This document shows positions 23,230 through 34,460 of a stretch of 64,000 nt of DNA, piece after piece. Location: assembly GCA_021186555.1 (NCBI GenBank), contig JAJKFL010000002.1, forward strand, positions 27,630,001-27,694,000, written 5' to 3'. Origin of the DNA: Reticulitermes speratus (lineage: Eukaryota > Arthropoda > Insecta > Blattodea > Rhinotermitidae). The position numbers were made by a program, and so were the translations under genes. The notes under the pieces were generated by a model. That model worked only from the letters and a program-made list of their open reading frames with translations, was not told the origin of the DNA and ran no database searches. Each line of letters opens with the position of its first letter. Positions within the stretch are counted from its first letter, which is position 1.

Positions 23230-23530
23230 GAATACAGTCCACAATCTCGCACTCCGCTTAAAGTCCGTTTTAATAGCATCCTCCCACCCCTTATTCCAAG
23301 TGGTCGTTACCTTCAGATTTTTAATCTCCCCTGTGTGGTTCAGGTGCCGTCCACATCATTCTAATAACACAGAAACCCGAATAATATGTTAAGTGTACAA
23401 ATAATTAGGCTTTCACTACGCAAATTTCTCCAATTTCCTGTTACGTCTTCCCTCTTTGATTCAAATATTCTGATCAGCATTCTGTTCTGAAACACCTTCA
23501 GACTACTGTTGTCCCTTAAACCGATACAAT
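23230..23530 (-). pseudogene. LINE reverse-transcriptase C-terminal relic
   Basis: Minus-strand translation across frame breaks gives RDNSSLKVFQNRMLIRIFES then KREDVTGNWRNL (about 23518-23415), and further down WEDAIKTDFKRSARLW (about 23282-23240). These line up with the C-terminal part of an endonuclease/RT LINE, where LREEHRLRVFENRVLRRIFG-like, KRDEVTGEWRKL-like and WEDNIKMDLREVG-like blocks occur in this order. The same blocks occur at 54154-54720 in the same order. Multiple frameshifts and the loss of the segment between the blocks mark it as dead. Confidence 0.6.
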
Positions 23531-24529
23531 TTACTTTACCAACACAGTTCGCTTGTACAAAACCTCAGGGGACGAATTTCTGCCCTCTCTGATGACAGCC
23601 TTTCAAAAGGATTCGTCAAGTGTTTTACAGCGACCATCAACCCCCCCCCCCCCCCCCCCCGGCACACATGTTTAACATAAATATTTACCTCTAACTAGTG
23701 AAAACGCCAGGCAGTAAATAACCCTTGCACACTGTATACCAACTAACACGTAAGCATTTATACACAGATGAGCGGTGTGAATCAAAGTAGGAAACGGCAC
23801 GCTCCCCCGATGACGAAATGTGGTCATTACACCAAAATCAACAAGTGACACACGATACTCAGCATGGAATGTTAGCTTCGTGCATCATTTCCCAACTATT
23901 TAAACACAAATCTCCCGCAAAATGAAGCCATTCATTCATGCTTCCCCTCTTAATTTCAACCTCAAATAGTATCCATGCAATATAATTTACAATCACAGCC
24001 TGTGTGGTAGCACATTAAAACATAATACAAGCTTCATGTATTAACAGCCAAATTGCATAACAGGATCCTTTAATTCTGAAACAATGCACTGCGAATAACC
24101 CCAATTACTGAGGTATTACACGGCTCACATGTATCGACGAGGAACAAAGGATAGGCCTGGCTGTGTGAAGGAAATTCATCTCCTTTGCAACGTCTGTTCA
24201 TTTCGGAGACAAAGGACGGAGACACAAGTCTAAATCATTTTAACTTGTGCTTTATTCCCGACAACATCCAGTGTCAAGGGTGTAGACTGGATTCAGCTGA
24301 TTCAATGACAGCCTCGTACAAACTGGGTCATCAACGCGGAATGGGAAATCCTCATGTCGGTGACTGTGCTACTGTCTTCTGGGGGCAAGACGCTGCGTAG
24401 TATAGTACTAACCACCTGTGCAGTCCACACACGCCTACCTTACTGTCCAACGGCAGTCCGATTCCTGGTAAGGACAAGAGACGTTTCTTTAAAAAATCGT
24501 GCAAATCGGCTATGGAGCCGACCCAGCAT
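23531..24529. other. No gene; 20-bp C run
   Basis: An uninterrupted run of 20 C lies at 23641-23660. Nothing else was recognised. Confidence 0.5.
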
Positions 24530-24670
24530 CTTCAAAGCGTTCATACAGCTCTTTCCCCGGGTTAAAGCGACGCGGTCGTGAAACTGACCACTCCCCTCCA
24601 CCTAGTGCCTAGATTAAGAATAAGCAGAGCTATACGTCCTCAGCGTTACCTTTACCGTAACAACATGTTA
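24530..24670 (+). repeat. SINE-B copy 6 (5'-truncated)
   Basis: CCCCGGGTTAAAGCGACGCGG, CTGACCACTCCCCTCCACC, TAGTGCCTAGATTAAGAAT and GAGCTATACGTCC match the 3' half of SINE-B. Confidence 0.6.
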
Positions 24671-24934
24671 AATCCGTCCCTCCCTTCGCCGTTCCAAAGC
24701 AAAAACACTATATTTCTGTCCACGCCTTCCTGAGCTTTCCATGGCGTATTCGCTCACAAGTCCGTGTTTCATAACTGCCCTGGATATAGCTACGTTATGG
24801 TGGCATCTGTTACGTTTGTTCCATGTTTGGGCGTACTTCCCAATACCAGAAATTTTATTATGAAGTCCATGTAAATATAATGTTTAAAAATAAAGTTCTC
24901 ATCTCAAATCTTCAAAAAAGATCATCTGGTTGAA

Positions 24935-25050
24935 ATCCTGTTCAGAGAAATAATCGCTGTGTACTCCGATAACACGAAAAACCCACAGGCTAATACACTC
25001 TATGGGCAAAGTGACGACTATCCGAACGTTAAAACAGGCGGAACGTACGT
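24935..25050 (+). repeat. Dispersed repeat R, copy 4
   Basis: GAGAAATAATCGCTGTGTACTC, CACTCTATGGGCAAAG and GAACGTTAAAACAGGCG follow the order in copy 5 (41375). Partial copy. Confidence 0.5.
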
Positions 25051-25099
25051 TAAGAGATTTGTTTTAAAACCAATAAATTCTTACAACTGCACTAAATAA

Positions 25100-25330
25100 A
25101 TACGAGGGTCATTCAAGAACCATCCGCGGTTTTTTTTTCTCTGCTCGCCACAGGAGGAAGCTACACTGATATAAGAATACGAAATTTTGATTGAAAAACT
25201 TCAGAAGAACACACCAATCGACAGAAATGGCAGTGGATAAGAGGACAAGAGGAGCGGGATGTAAAAAATATGAGCTGTACACAAGTGGCCTTGGGATGGA
25301 AACAATGAGGCTTACTCTGAGTAAGTATCC
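25100..25330 (+). mobile_element. Mariner-like 5' end (putative)
   Basis: TACGAGGGTCATTCAAGAACC at 25100-25120 has the form of a mariner-family terminal inverted repeat preceded by a TA target. The interior (ATTTTGATTGAAAAACTTC, GATAAGAGGACAAGAGG) is too decayed to translate into a transposase, and I could not find the matching 3' inverted repeat. Confidence 0.35.
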
Positions 25331-25748
25331 ATGAAAATAAAGCTCTCTCAGTGCGTAATTAAGCAACACGACATACGGGGCAGTGAAGGTACAGCTCCAA
25401 GCATTCTTAACAACCCGAACATGTGTGGACGTTTCAGAGTACAAAAAGATCTCTTACGCCTGTCACGCAGACCACAGCCTTGTCACGATTGCGACCAAGG
25501 TATCACGGCTCCTACGCTGTCACAAGAGAAGGGAATTTAATGATCAACTACAAACCGCTTAAGGAAGACTTCGCACAACGGCGTGACTGACCACAAAAAG
25601 GCAGGTTTGAAATATCAAAGGCCTTGCCACGGGCACATTATAAAAAAAACTGAAAAGAAATGTCGATACAGCATCCAGTTTTCCAGCCCATTACGAATAC
25701 GAAAGGCATCAGATAACTCGCTTACCTTCCGGATTTTAACTATACATT

Positions 25749-26450
25749 TCATGAAAAGCACATTTTAATTAACATAACCACTTTCAAGTCTATACTCACC
25801 TCAATGACAATATTATGCAAAACTTCCCTTCCACCTGAATCGCAGTTGTTTGATCGTTTACACGGAAATCCATACCGATAATCCCCAATAATTTCGTCAC
25901 ACAGCTGTGGACTAACCTTGCAAGTAAATGGACAATATTTGCAAGTATATGACAATAATAATAATTAAGGGCAATTGATTATCGCTCTTCTTATAAATAG
26001 ACAAAATAACAGATTCCTTTCACTGTCAAGGCAATTCCCAGAACGCATGGTTTCAGTTCCTGCTTCGATCAGTTCTGCTAATATTTTATCAATACCTGGC
26101 ACAACGTTCCCATACTAATTCCAACCTAAACGGCTTTAACCACGGGCACTAATGGCTCAGCTGTATGTATTTCAGTCTGCCTGACATTAGTCCCATGTAC
26201 ATTCAAAAGCTGATTTTATATATATGCTGTCTTACCTCGGAAATAGCTTCAAATTTCTCATCTAAACCATTAACATTCTTCAGCATTACCAGATTCACGG
26301 TTGTTTCAATTTTTAATTAACTGTTTTGTTTAGCTGAAATTTCGATTTTCTGATTTTGCCATGCCACATTCCATTTTAACCTGATATTATTAACTTCCAA
26401 ATCGTTTAGCTTCCAGACATCGAATTCTTCTGCGTTTCTCGTTTTCCTAC
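25749..26450 (-). pseudogene. LINE endonuclease/RT relic with RT blocks
   Basis: Reading the minus strand from 26440 down, with frame changes, gives: EFDVWKLNDLEVNN and ISAKQNS (linker between endonuclease and RT); QLLNVHGTNVRQTEIHTAEP (about 26213-26150); VPGIDKILAELIEAG (26103-26056, RT block 1-like); KESVILSIYKKSDNQL with in-frame stops just before it (about 26020-25970, RT block 2-like); EIIGDYRYGF (25895-25866); and VLHNIVIEV...VMLIKMCFS (about 25830-25750). This is the order of a non-LTR reverse transcriptase finger/palm region. About 35 residues between the last two blocks are deleted, and the catalytic YADD block is absent. It belongs to the family whose C-terminus appears at 54154-54720. 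Non-functional. Confidence 0.75.
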
Positions 26451-27589
26451 GGACAGTCTCTCCCAAACTTCTGCAATCATCACATACACAGTCACCTGCT
26501 CTGGAAGACTACGAATCAAGCACACCTGACAGCCATTTGCTGTTAATCAACATGCGAACAATATGACTGTGTGTCTTCCCAAACAAATAAGACCATTTCA
26601 TTTATGAATGTTTCGATATGGGAACACTGTGCTCTAGATCATTATATTTTTGCACGTGGTAAAATTTAATACTTCAGCATCAGTGTCATTACTCATTACA
26701 TGTAAACTATTATTCGAAATTGTGGGTTTGAAAATATATTCTCTCTCTAACGGCATTTTCCTACAGTGTGACACATCTCCCGCAGATTATGAAAGATTCT
26801 GCCATTACGGAAATGGTATCATACAGTGTAACAACAAAAAGGAAGACAGCTCCATTTATACAGCAAAGTGAAAACGTGAGATTAGCAAATTCAAGAATCC
26901 TGTCGCACCGTTACGAACGATGGAACCCCATTATAAAGGAGTTAAAAGGAAATAAAAACAAATCCGGCGAGCCTGTTGTTCATCACAGTGGCACACCGCT
27001 TGTCTTTATAGCAGCTTGCGGGGGGGGGGGATCACCTCCGTGGTTCGCGGCATTTACACCATTTGGCATTATGCTTCATACACCATGTGGAGCGGAAATG
27101 CCAACGAATATAAGAATATCAAAGGAGAAAAACGTCAGTATATTTACTATCGCAACACTCTCCACAAGTAATAATTCTAAATAAATGTTTTCTTCTATGC
27201 AGAGAAACAGAGGATGTGATGACACAGGAGGAGACTGTATTCTTTGCAACGGGACGAACAAGATTACATAACGGTGTCACGTAACATGCATGAAAATATC
27301 AGAAATGCATACATAATTATAGTCTGAACCTAAATGAAGTTGTATCATACCGAGGCGAAGATGGAAGGATACTACTCAAATTGACCTTAAAACGGGTGTG
27401 AAGTGGATTAAACTGTCTCAGGACAGGATCTTATGAGAGGATGTTTCGAAAATTTGCAATGAATAGCGGACTCCATAGAAAACGGAGAATTTGCTTACTA
27501 AGTGGTGTGATTGTCAGCCTGCAAGCGGTCACCTGAGATATATGTTGTTGGGGGAGAGTATGACGAGGACTCAGCCGGTTCCGGATACA
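26451..27589. other. No recognisable feature
   Basis: Contains a G11 run at 27020-27030. The 138-codon forward frame at 26768-27184 has no domain I recognise and includes the polyG-derived glycine stretch. Confidence 0.4.
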
Positions 27590-27695
27590 TTTCAGTGATG
27601 ATTCTTGTGAGAACAAGCTTCAGGTTCCATAAAAGACGAGAAATTATTGACAAGCTGCGCGACTACCAGCTTCCAAAGAACAATCCTCAATGCTA
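27590..27695 (+). repeat. LINE 3' end fragment
   Basis: ATTCTTGTGAGAACAAGC, CAGGTTCCATAAAAGACG, TTATTGACAAGCTGCGCGAC and TACCAGCTTCCAAAGAAC align with the LINE 3' end at 45074-45183 (CTCTTGTGAGTGCGGTAATG, GGGTTCCATAAAACGCG, TTCTTGACTAGCTGACG). Roughly two-thirds identical by eye. Confidence 0.5.
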
Positions 27696-29009
27696 CACAT
27701 GGCTGCTCACCGTACCTATTCTGCATCCTCTGACCACCCGCAGTACATGCAATATTGCTTCACGCTGTCGCCCATTTATTGCCAGCTGCTGCGATAGGCT
27801 GATCACCCGTCCAGTAGCCCTTAACAAGCGTTCTCGTAACTGCAACACATCTGCTATGAATAATTCACAGAGCCGATAGTCGAGCAGGAGAACGCTCTAT
27901 TTGCTGTAGTAGCATCAACGTTGTGATGCTGGTTAAAGAGCGCAAGGTTTTGCGAGCATCGGTAAGCTACAGTGTTAACAAACCAGTCCGCACATGTAAC
28001 ATCTAAACACTGAAATGACACAGTCTCAATTCTGTTGAAAGAACACCTAACATTTCGCAAGATGGCGCAGCTTCTGCTACCAGGTAGGACACAAAACACT
28101 CTGTCTGCCCCAGCTGATGGAGGTTACCATTATCTGTACGTTCTTCCTCAACAGTCCATCCACGACATCATTAAAACCACAGGGAGAAAACAAAAGTGGT
28201 ATGTTAACACACAGTGTTTTGTCCCTAAACATAAACGAAAAACAAAGTAGCTAGACTCTAAATGGCAACATTTCACTTTTTAATTAATTAATTAATTAAT
28301 TACTGGAATACTGAAGGATTTTTAAATCGTGTTCGATCTTATTTAGTAACGTAAGCAATGGACGAACCGCTCTGGGCTTACTATAAAGAGGTTGTATAGT
28401 CTGCAAGAACTGGGCAGCAATGGCACTTCAAGTTCTTATCCGCACAGCTGTCCGAAGGAATATTGAATAACTCGTCAGTAAATCCGATCAATGGCTTCAG
28501 AGACGTGTTCACGCAACGACGTTCCGAACAAAAATTTTCTTTTCAAACTCTGAAGCTAAGAAACAATAATCTGTTAGTGAGAGACGCTTAAATTTCTCTT
28601 ACTGAATATGACAGACTTGGAATTTTATTTCTGTCTTGATTTCGGATGCATCCAACTATGTAACCTGTCAAAGTTTCTTCAATAATTTCTCTGGCTCAGG
28701 AATTTACGCCGCTGGAACTTAACTTGGTATGAAGTACGTATGACTTGGCGTGTATGCAACCGGTGACACTGAGATTAAAATAAAGAACATTAAAACAGCT
28801 GTGTAGTGGCCGTAGCCCAGGTTGACTCAAAGAGTAAACCTGTTAGAAATGGCATGAAACTTGGTGGCAGAAGAAGACAGAATGGAAGACAAAATTTCAA
28901 AGTCAAGTCAGAAGTTTCGCCAACCAACCATTACTGCTTCTGTATTCGAAAGACAACTGCGTCGAACGTTATTTAATGACACTGTCCATTACAGAGGTTA
29001 TGTAGCATC
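27696..29009. other. No gene; (AATT)n
   Basis: A TTAA/AATT microsatellite lies at 28280-28302. Otherwise unassigned. Confidence 0.45.
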
Positions 29010-29180
29010 AGTGACGGATGGATGCGTATGGAGCGTTTGTGGAATAATAATGACAGGGGAAAACTGAAGTCCTCGGAGGAAAACAGTCCCAGAACCACTT
29101 TGCTCACCATAAATCTCACATGCACTGTCCTGGGAGATCGAACGCAGGGCTCCGCTGCCCATTGACACTTAACTTCAGCC
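29010..29180 (-). repeat. SINE-C copy 2
   Basis: TAATAATGACAGGGGAAAAC, GAAGTCCTCGGAGG, CCAGAACCACTTTGCTCACC and TCCTGGGAGATCGAACGCAGG run in the same order as copy 1. Box B is recognisable; box A (about 29165-29180) has decayed. Confidence 0.65.
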
Positions 29181-29267
29181 AACTGTCGTTGACATACATT
29201 GATACTGTTCCTTACATGGCCAGACAACACTCCAATGTAACAAACCGCTCGTAAATAAAACATGCTT

Positions 29268-29430
29268 CTATGCCATGGCACTAGGCAAGCAAATGATGGC
29301 GTTTCGCCGCAGACGACCGTGTTCAATTCCAAAGAAATCCATGCAGAATTTTTGATAGACAAAGTGGCACGAGAGCAGTTTTACCTCCTGGAATTCGATT
29401 TTCCAATGTCACTGATAATTACACAAAATC
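29268..29430 (+). repeat. SINE-C copy 3
   Basis: TATGCCATGGCACTAGGC (box A region), CCGTGTTCAATTCC (box B), then GATAGACAAAGTGGCACGAG and GGAATTCGATTTTCC match SINE-C in the plus sense. It stands head-to-head with copy 2, 88 bp away. Confidence 0.6.
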
Positions 29431-29574
29431 TGCATATGTATCTATCATTTGAGGTTGGCTCAAAAGGCCCACCTAAGGTCGCAGTATCAACTCAGTCGGT
29501 TTGATCCCACTTACAGAAACAAAATTGTTCTCTGACACTAAACAATAAAGACTACCCAACTCTGGTCTTCGCTC

Positions 29575-30150
29575 AGCTGATCAAAATATTCCCCAGTACT
29601 TCATGGAACTCAAAAGTTCAATAACGTTCTCACACCGCCTAACGCTCTATCATATCCTACGCCAATTTAATCCAATCCACACATTCCATCCATGTATGTA
29701 CTCATATATAAAGGCTTAATGGTGATATTCTGTCGTTATCCTTCAATCAAGAGTTGTTACTTGTTACGAATGGGACCAGAGAATGAGAGTAATAAATGGA
29801 AGCGAAAGTATTTATACTTCAGTCGGTATCGGTGTCTCGAACTTTACTTTAAAAAGGGACGTGATTTCTAGCGTCCCCCAGCTGATATAATGTATTGTAG
29901 CGGAAACTGTATTTAGGACAGAACTATCAAATTGTTCCACTGAAACAGCAACGGGTTCTTTATTAGTATCAAGGTCATCCTCACGTCTACTCCTAAGTAT
30001 CCCATGCGGGTTCTTCCTTTATGTTTTGCGACAAAAACTGTGTAATTATCATCTGCCCCATGCGTGCTACATGTCCCGTCCACCTTACTATTCTTGATAT
30101 AAGCATCCCAATATGCAGTGAATAATACAACGCATGAAGTTCATCATAGC
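29575..30150 (-). pseudogene. LINE RT C-terminal relic, interrupted
   Basis: On the minus strand, LHALYYSLHIGMLISRIVRW then TGHVARMG (about 30140-30050) corresponds to the LHDLYSSPNIIRVIK...RWAGHVARMG block of the LINE. Further down, VDWIKLA (about 29685) and the 3' flank with GTTCCATGAAGTACTGGGG (about 29608-29590) correspond to the DWIDLAQ...MNLRVP end. In the 54-kb copy these are ~230 bp apart; here the gap is about twice as long, so something has been inserted, or two copies are joined. Confidence 0.55.
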
Positions 30151-30189
30151 CTACATAATTCCTCCACCCTCTTACTCCTTCCTTTCTCT

Positions 30190-30204
30190 CCCCCCCCCCC
30201 CCCC
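30190..30204. repeat. C15 run at the 3' end of SINE-A copy 2
   Basis: It sits exactly where the A-tail of the inverted SINE should be. On the SINE sense strand the tail reads ATTGGGG and then G-run. Confidence 0.9.
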
Positions 30205-30466
30205 AATGGCTCGACAGACCCTTGGGGGCCTAGGCCGCCTCATTTTTCGAGGCTTCACGATCACACTTTTTTTTAGACACACCACGTTCGGTAGGACTCC
30301 TCTGGACGAGGGACCAGCTCGTCGCAGAGACATCTACCTGACAACACACAACACTCACAAGACAGACAGACAGACATCCATGCCCCGGTGGGATTCGAAC
30401 CCACAATCCTAGTAAGCAAGCTGCCGCAGACCCACGCCTTAGACCGCACGGCCACTGAGATCGGCT
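30205..30466 (-). repeat. SINE-A copy 2
   Basis: On the minus strand, CGATCTCAGTGGCCGTGCGG then TCTAAGGCGTGGG (box A) and GGATTGTGGGTTCGAATCCC (box B) are intact. The full body follows through CGTCCAGAGGAGTCC to GTCGAGCCATT. Full length. Confidence 0.85.
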
Positions 30467-31689
30467 TACTTTCTCTTAGGTTCACATATTCTCCCCAAGC
30501 CTGTTCTTAAAACCCCACAACTCATATCGAGGGGCCAACCTAGACCTCACACACTGGTGCGTTGCGGCCCACAGAGACCTGTCTGCTCTTCCTACCCTCA
30601 GTCGAGGGAGATAACCCTAATCTCCAAGCTCAGAACAGTATCCGTGAGATCCCCCGATCTCGCTGTGGCAACACAGCGTCTAATTTATCGCATGATAAGA
30701 TAAGGAACGTGCTAGGGATGACCTAGACTGCTCCTAGCTGGATGGTGGATAGATCTACTGGACCCTGGAGGAATGAGGGATAAGACAAATGAAATTTTCA
30801 ATGGGTCCATAGGAAGGCAGACCGACCTTGGGGTTGGCTAACAGGGAGGAAAGGAAATGAATCATTCCCTTTTTACTTCCAACAGTAAAGAAGCCACCTG
30901 AATGTCATACAGCTTGGTGGAATGTAGACCTAATTACGCGATGGGCGCTTCCGAGAAAGTAATATGTTCACGCAAGCAATAAAAAACCTGAGAGGAGACA
31001 AGCGGAACAGAACAAACCCTGCGACGTCGGCATTCAGCTCAAATACAAAATCTCAACTCACCAGCTAACTCCATTACGCTAGGTGTGCTGGCGACTTTAT
31101 CAAGGGATTTTAATGAAAATTACTGTCTGCTGTGATGAAACACCGTGAGACCTCCTATGTCATAAAGGATTTTAATTTTTAAAAATGACACGAGATTTGA
31201 GGTTCCAACTGCGGTCCTGATAAAAACATTCAAGTCTTCTGAACTTTAGACTGCTTCACTAATAAAATGGAGGCATTACGCTCCTTCCAAAAGTCAATAT
31301 TCATTTACCAGTCGACACGTCATCATATTGCAGAAAACATAAACCATATCCATATTTTTAAATATAATTAAGTTATGAATAAACAGTGCGTTAATAAAAT
31401 GTGAGCCAAAAAAACAGGAACACTGCAACTATTAGAATACTAGTTAATTAAGTAAATTCTGGAATTTCGAAGGATTAATCTCAGACGTTGCAATTATGAA
31501 AAAGCATATTAAGATATAAAGTTGAAAAAATCATTGCACTTGGCAGAAGATTGGTCATGTGTTTATTTTCAACTGTCATAAGGGCGATAACTACGGACAC
31601 GCTTGTAACCGCAATAAAAATACTGTTACTCTATTTATTTGCTTGCTTGCAATCGAGCTATTTTTACTACTACTAGACTATAGCCTGGT
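30467..31689. other. No recognisable feature
   Basis: Unassigned. No domain or repeat was recognised in this 1.2-kb stretch. Confidence 0.4.
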
Positions 31690-32207
31690 TCTTAGGCGCG
31701 TTCGCAAAATTGCGAAAAGCGAATATCAGCTTCATGTCCGTCCGTCCGTCCACGTGGAACAACTCGGCTCCCACTAGACGGATTTCCATGAAATTTCATA
31801 TTTGAGTATTTTTCGAAACTCTGTCGAGAAAAATCAAGTTTCATTAAAATCTGACAAGAAGAACGGGTACTTTACATGAAGACCTGTGTACATTTACGAT
31901 AATACCTCGCTGAATTCTTCTTAGAACGAGAAATGTTTCAGACAACAGTTGTACAGAAAATCAAAACACACATTTTACGTTTAATAAATTTTTACCAAAA
32001 ATCTGCCGTTTATGATACAATGTGGAAAAATATGGTATAGCCGGGCAGGCCACAGATGGCAATTTTAATACTGCGCATGCGCTTTGCATGCTAGATAACT
32101 AAAGCTACAGTCACACTCAGAATATGTAATACTTGTTGCTTTTCCACGGCAACAAGGTTTATGCGAACGCGCCAGTTACGTTTATACGTACATTGCCTGT
32201 CTTGTAA
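31690..32207 (+). mobile_element. Element T copy C (reference copy)
   Basis: It shows a perfect 12-bp inverted repeat: GGCGCGTTCGCA at 31695-31706 and TGCGAACGCGCC at 32162-32173. Just inside the left end lie AATTGCGAAAAGCGAATATC and a GTCC tetranucleotide run (31738-31752). Beyond the right repeat a further ~34 bp (AGTTACGTTTATACGTACAT and TGCCTGTCTTGT) is shared with the other copies, so the unit is larger at one end than the inverted repeats suggest. No coding frame. Confidence 0.8.
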
Positions 32208-32689
32208 TTTTTGTCCTCAAATATGAAAAAGACCAATCGTCGATGTTGATCCAGTGCAAGTGAAGCAGAGCTGTGATAGCTTCGTAACGGATATCAGTCA
32301 GCCTCCCGTCCATTGTATGCAGTCCGGGTAAGCTTCTTCTAATAATGCATCACCTTGCATAATGTATTTAATATCCAAGTAAGTTATTTCATTTTAAGCG
32401 AATAGTCAATAACACGTTGAAGCACCAAACACAACCCAATTATATAAGAAGCTGTTTGCGACTGCTATAAGTTAGTACAGTTTTTAATAAGTTTTCGTTT
32501 TAGATTTCTTCCTGTCGCTCCTTGCGGAGCATAGGGCCTCCTTTCAGAGGTTTCTTGGTCTGGAAGCGTGCATTCTGTAGTGGGTGACCAGTCCACTGAC
32601 TGCACAAGTTCTACTCATCCTGATATGACTGCCAGAGCCATCTAGCAGTCAATCAGGAGACTTGGGTGAGAAATGGCCGCTGAATTTTG
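32208..32689. other. No recognisable feature
   Basis: Unassigned; the segment 32505-32650 is GC-richer and may be a repeat, but no second copy is in the window. Confidence 0.35.
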
Positions 32690-32895
32690 TTTACGAAACA
32701 TCTCGATTCATGCCCGTAAGGTTCTTTTACATGGGGTAAATCTACGACACGGGACCGCCGGCTTTACTTCCCCTCCGAAGGAAGTTGTGCTACGGATTTT
32801 TATCACCCTTAAAAATCCATCGACCTCGGCCGGGATTGAACCCGCGAACCTTGGGTCCAGTGGCGAGCACGCTAACCACTAGTCCACCGAGGACG
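32690..32895 (-). repeat. SINE-D (tRNA-like head)
   Basis: On the minus strand, CGGTGGACTAGTGGTTAGCG (box A) and CGCGGGTTCAATCCCGGCCG (box B) are intact. The body has GGATTTTTAAGGGTGATAAA, TTCCTTCGGAGGGGAAG and AAAGCCGGCGGTCCCGTGTC. It is the only copy in this window. Confidence 0.7.
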
Positions 32896-33083
32896 ACAGT
32901 TTTTTAATAAAATGTCACGAAATTCCAACATTTGTCGTCATTTATAACTCGGCGATCAGAAAGCCGATAAAAAAAAGTGGTGCAAATGTCTGTCCGTGCA
33001 GATCCCAATTATTAACTCCAACACTTTACGCATGAGTTACGTAACACCATCCAGTGGTATGGTGCTCCTCCATCCCTTTAAAG

Positions 33084-33439
33084 AAGTGGCATTCAAACTG
33101 TGTTCCGCGACACCCAACCCCACGGGGCTTTCAAGGGTTTTGCAAGCACATTTCCTTTATAATGAAATCAGTAAATGTAATTTTGATAGTTATGAATTTC
33201 ATTTTTATTTTCTTCGCCATTTCTGTACATAATCGGCGATGGCTTTCTTTTCAGTACATATATACCAGTAACCAAATTTTGTTTTCTGTAAATGTGATTT
33301 ATTTTTAAAAAGGTTTGTCTTAAAAGGTTTCGTTTTATTTTTGCACCATAGAAGTACATTTTTACTTTACAGGGGTCTCGTGACAATTCCGATTTATTCG
33401 TAAGGTTCTCACAGATGTTAAACAGTTTGCAGACCGCTG
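33084..33439. mobile_element. hAT-like non-autonomous element (decayed)
   Basis: The left end AGTGGCATTCAAACTGTGTT + CCGCGACACC and, inverted, the right end CAGCGGTCTGCAAACTGTTT have the CAGNGG...CAAACTG form of hAT terminal inverted repeats. Flanking octamers are CTTTAAAG (33076-33083) and ATCTAATG (33440-33447), 5 of 8 identical. The AT-rich interior holds no transposase. Confidence 0.45.
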
Positions 33440-33927
33440 ATCTAATGCAGCAGAACATACAACTGCTACAGTTGTATAGGATTCTGACAATGGCGTATAA
33501 TATTTGGTATCTTTCACTCTGGATTTTTCCATCCCGCACAAAATAAAAATTAAACACCTTTCGGAGACAGGGAGGAAAAATTTACAAAGGGTGAACAGAT
33601 GAGATATCTATAGAGATTTCTAACTGCAAAATATCAAGGGAAAAGGCCAGTTCACAGATCAGAGCTTAGCTAGGGGAGGCATATTACATTTAACCACAGA
33701 GAAACAGGATGTGAGGGGGCTGAGTGAATTCAACCGCTTCATGATAGGGTCGAACTGCAGGCTTTGGTGACAAGGTAATAAAACTACGGGATCCACAAAA
33801 GCAAGTAATTTCTCCAGCTAAGCAACTACGCCTGTAATGTGTTCAAGAAAAACTGTGCCGTTCAGAGCTAAGTGTCTAAACATAACGCAGACAGGCGCTT
33901 CTTAAGTATGAGAACTCTCCACCAAGT
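33440..33927. other. No recognisable feature
   Basis: Unassigned. Confidence 0.4.
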
Positions 33928-34460
33928 TAAACAAGAGAGGCAATGTACGTATAAACGTAACATTGAGGCGCGTTCGCGTAACCATTTTTGCCGTGCAAAA
34001 ACCAGTCAGTATTACATATTCCGAGTGTGTGTTTGTAGCCTTAGTTATCGAGCATGCAATGCACATGCGCCTTATTTTCATCTGTGGCCTGTCTCGTTCT
34101 ACGATACTTTTTTCCACATTATCTCATAAACGGCACGATTTTCGGAAAAAAGTTAGGCCTACTGAACAGAAAATGTGTGTTTTGATTTTCTCTACAACTA
34201 CTGTCTGATACATTTCTCATTCTAAGAAGAACGGAGCCAGATATTATCATAAATGTACATAGGTATTCATGTAAAGTGCCCATTATTGTTGTCAGATTTT
34301 AATGAAACTTTAACTTTCTCGACATATTTTCTAAAAATACTCATACATGAAATTTCATGAAAATCCGTCAAGTGGGAGCCGAGTTGTTCCATGCGAACGG
34401 ACGGACAGACATGACGAAGCTAACAGTCGTTTTTCGCAATTTTGCGAACGCGCTTAAAAA
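33928..34460 (-). mobile_element. Element T copy D
   Basis: An inverted copy: it starts TAAACAAGAGAGGCAATGTA, then TTGAGGCGCGTTCGCGTAAC, and ends TTTTGCGAACGCGCTTAAAAA. It keeps both inner repeats and the one-sided extension, which here lies on the left, as expected for the reversed orientation. Confidence 0.78.
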
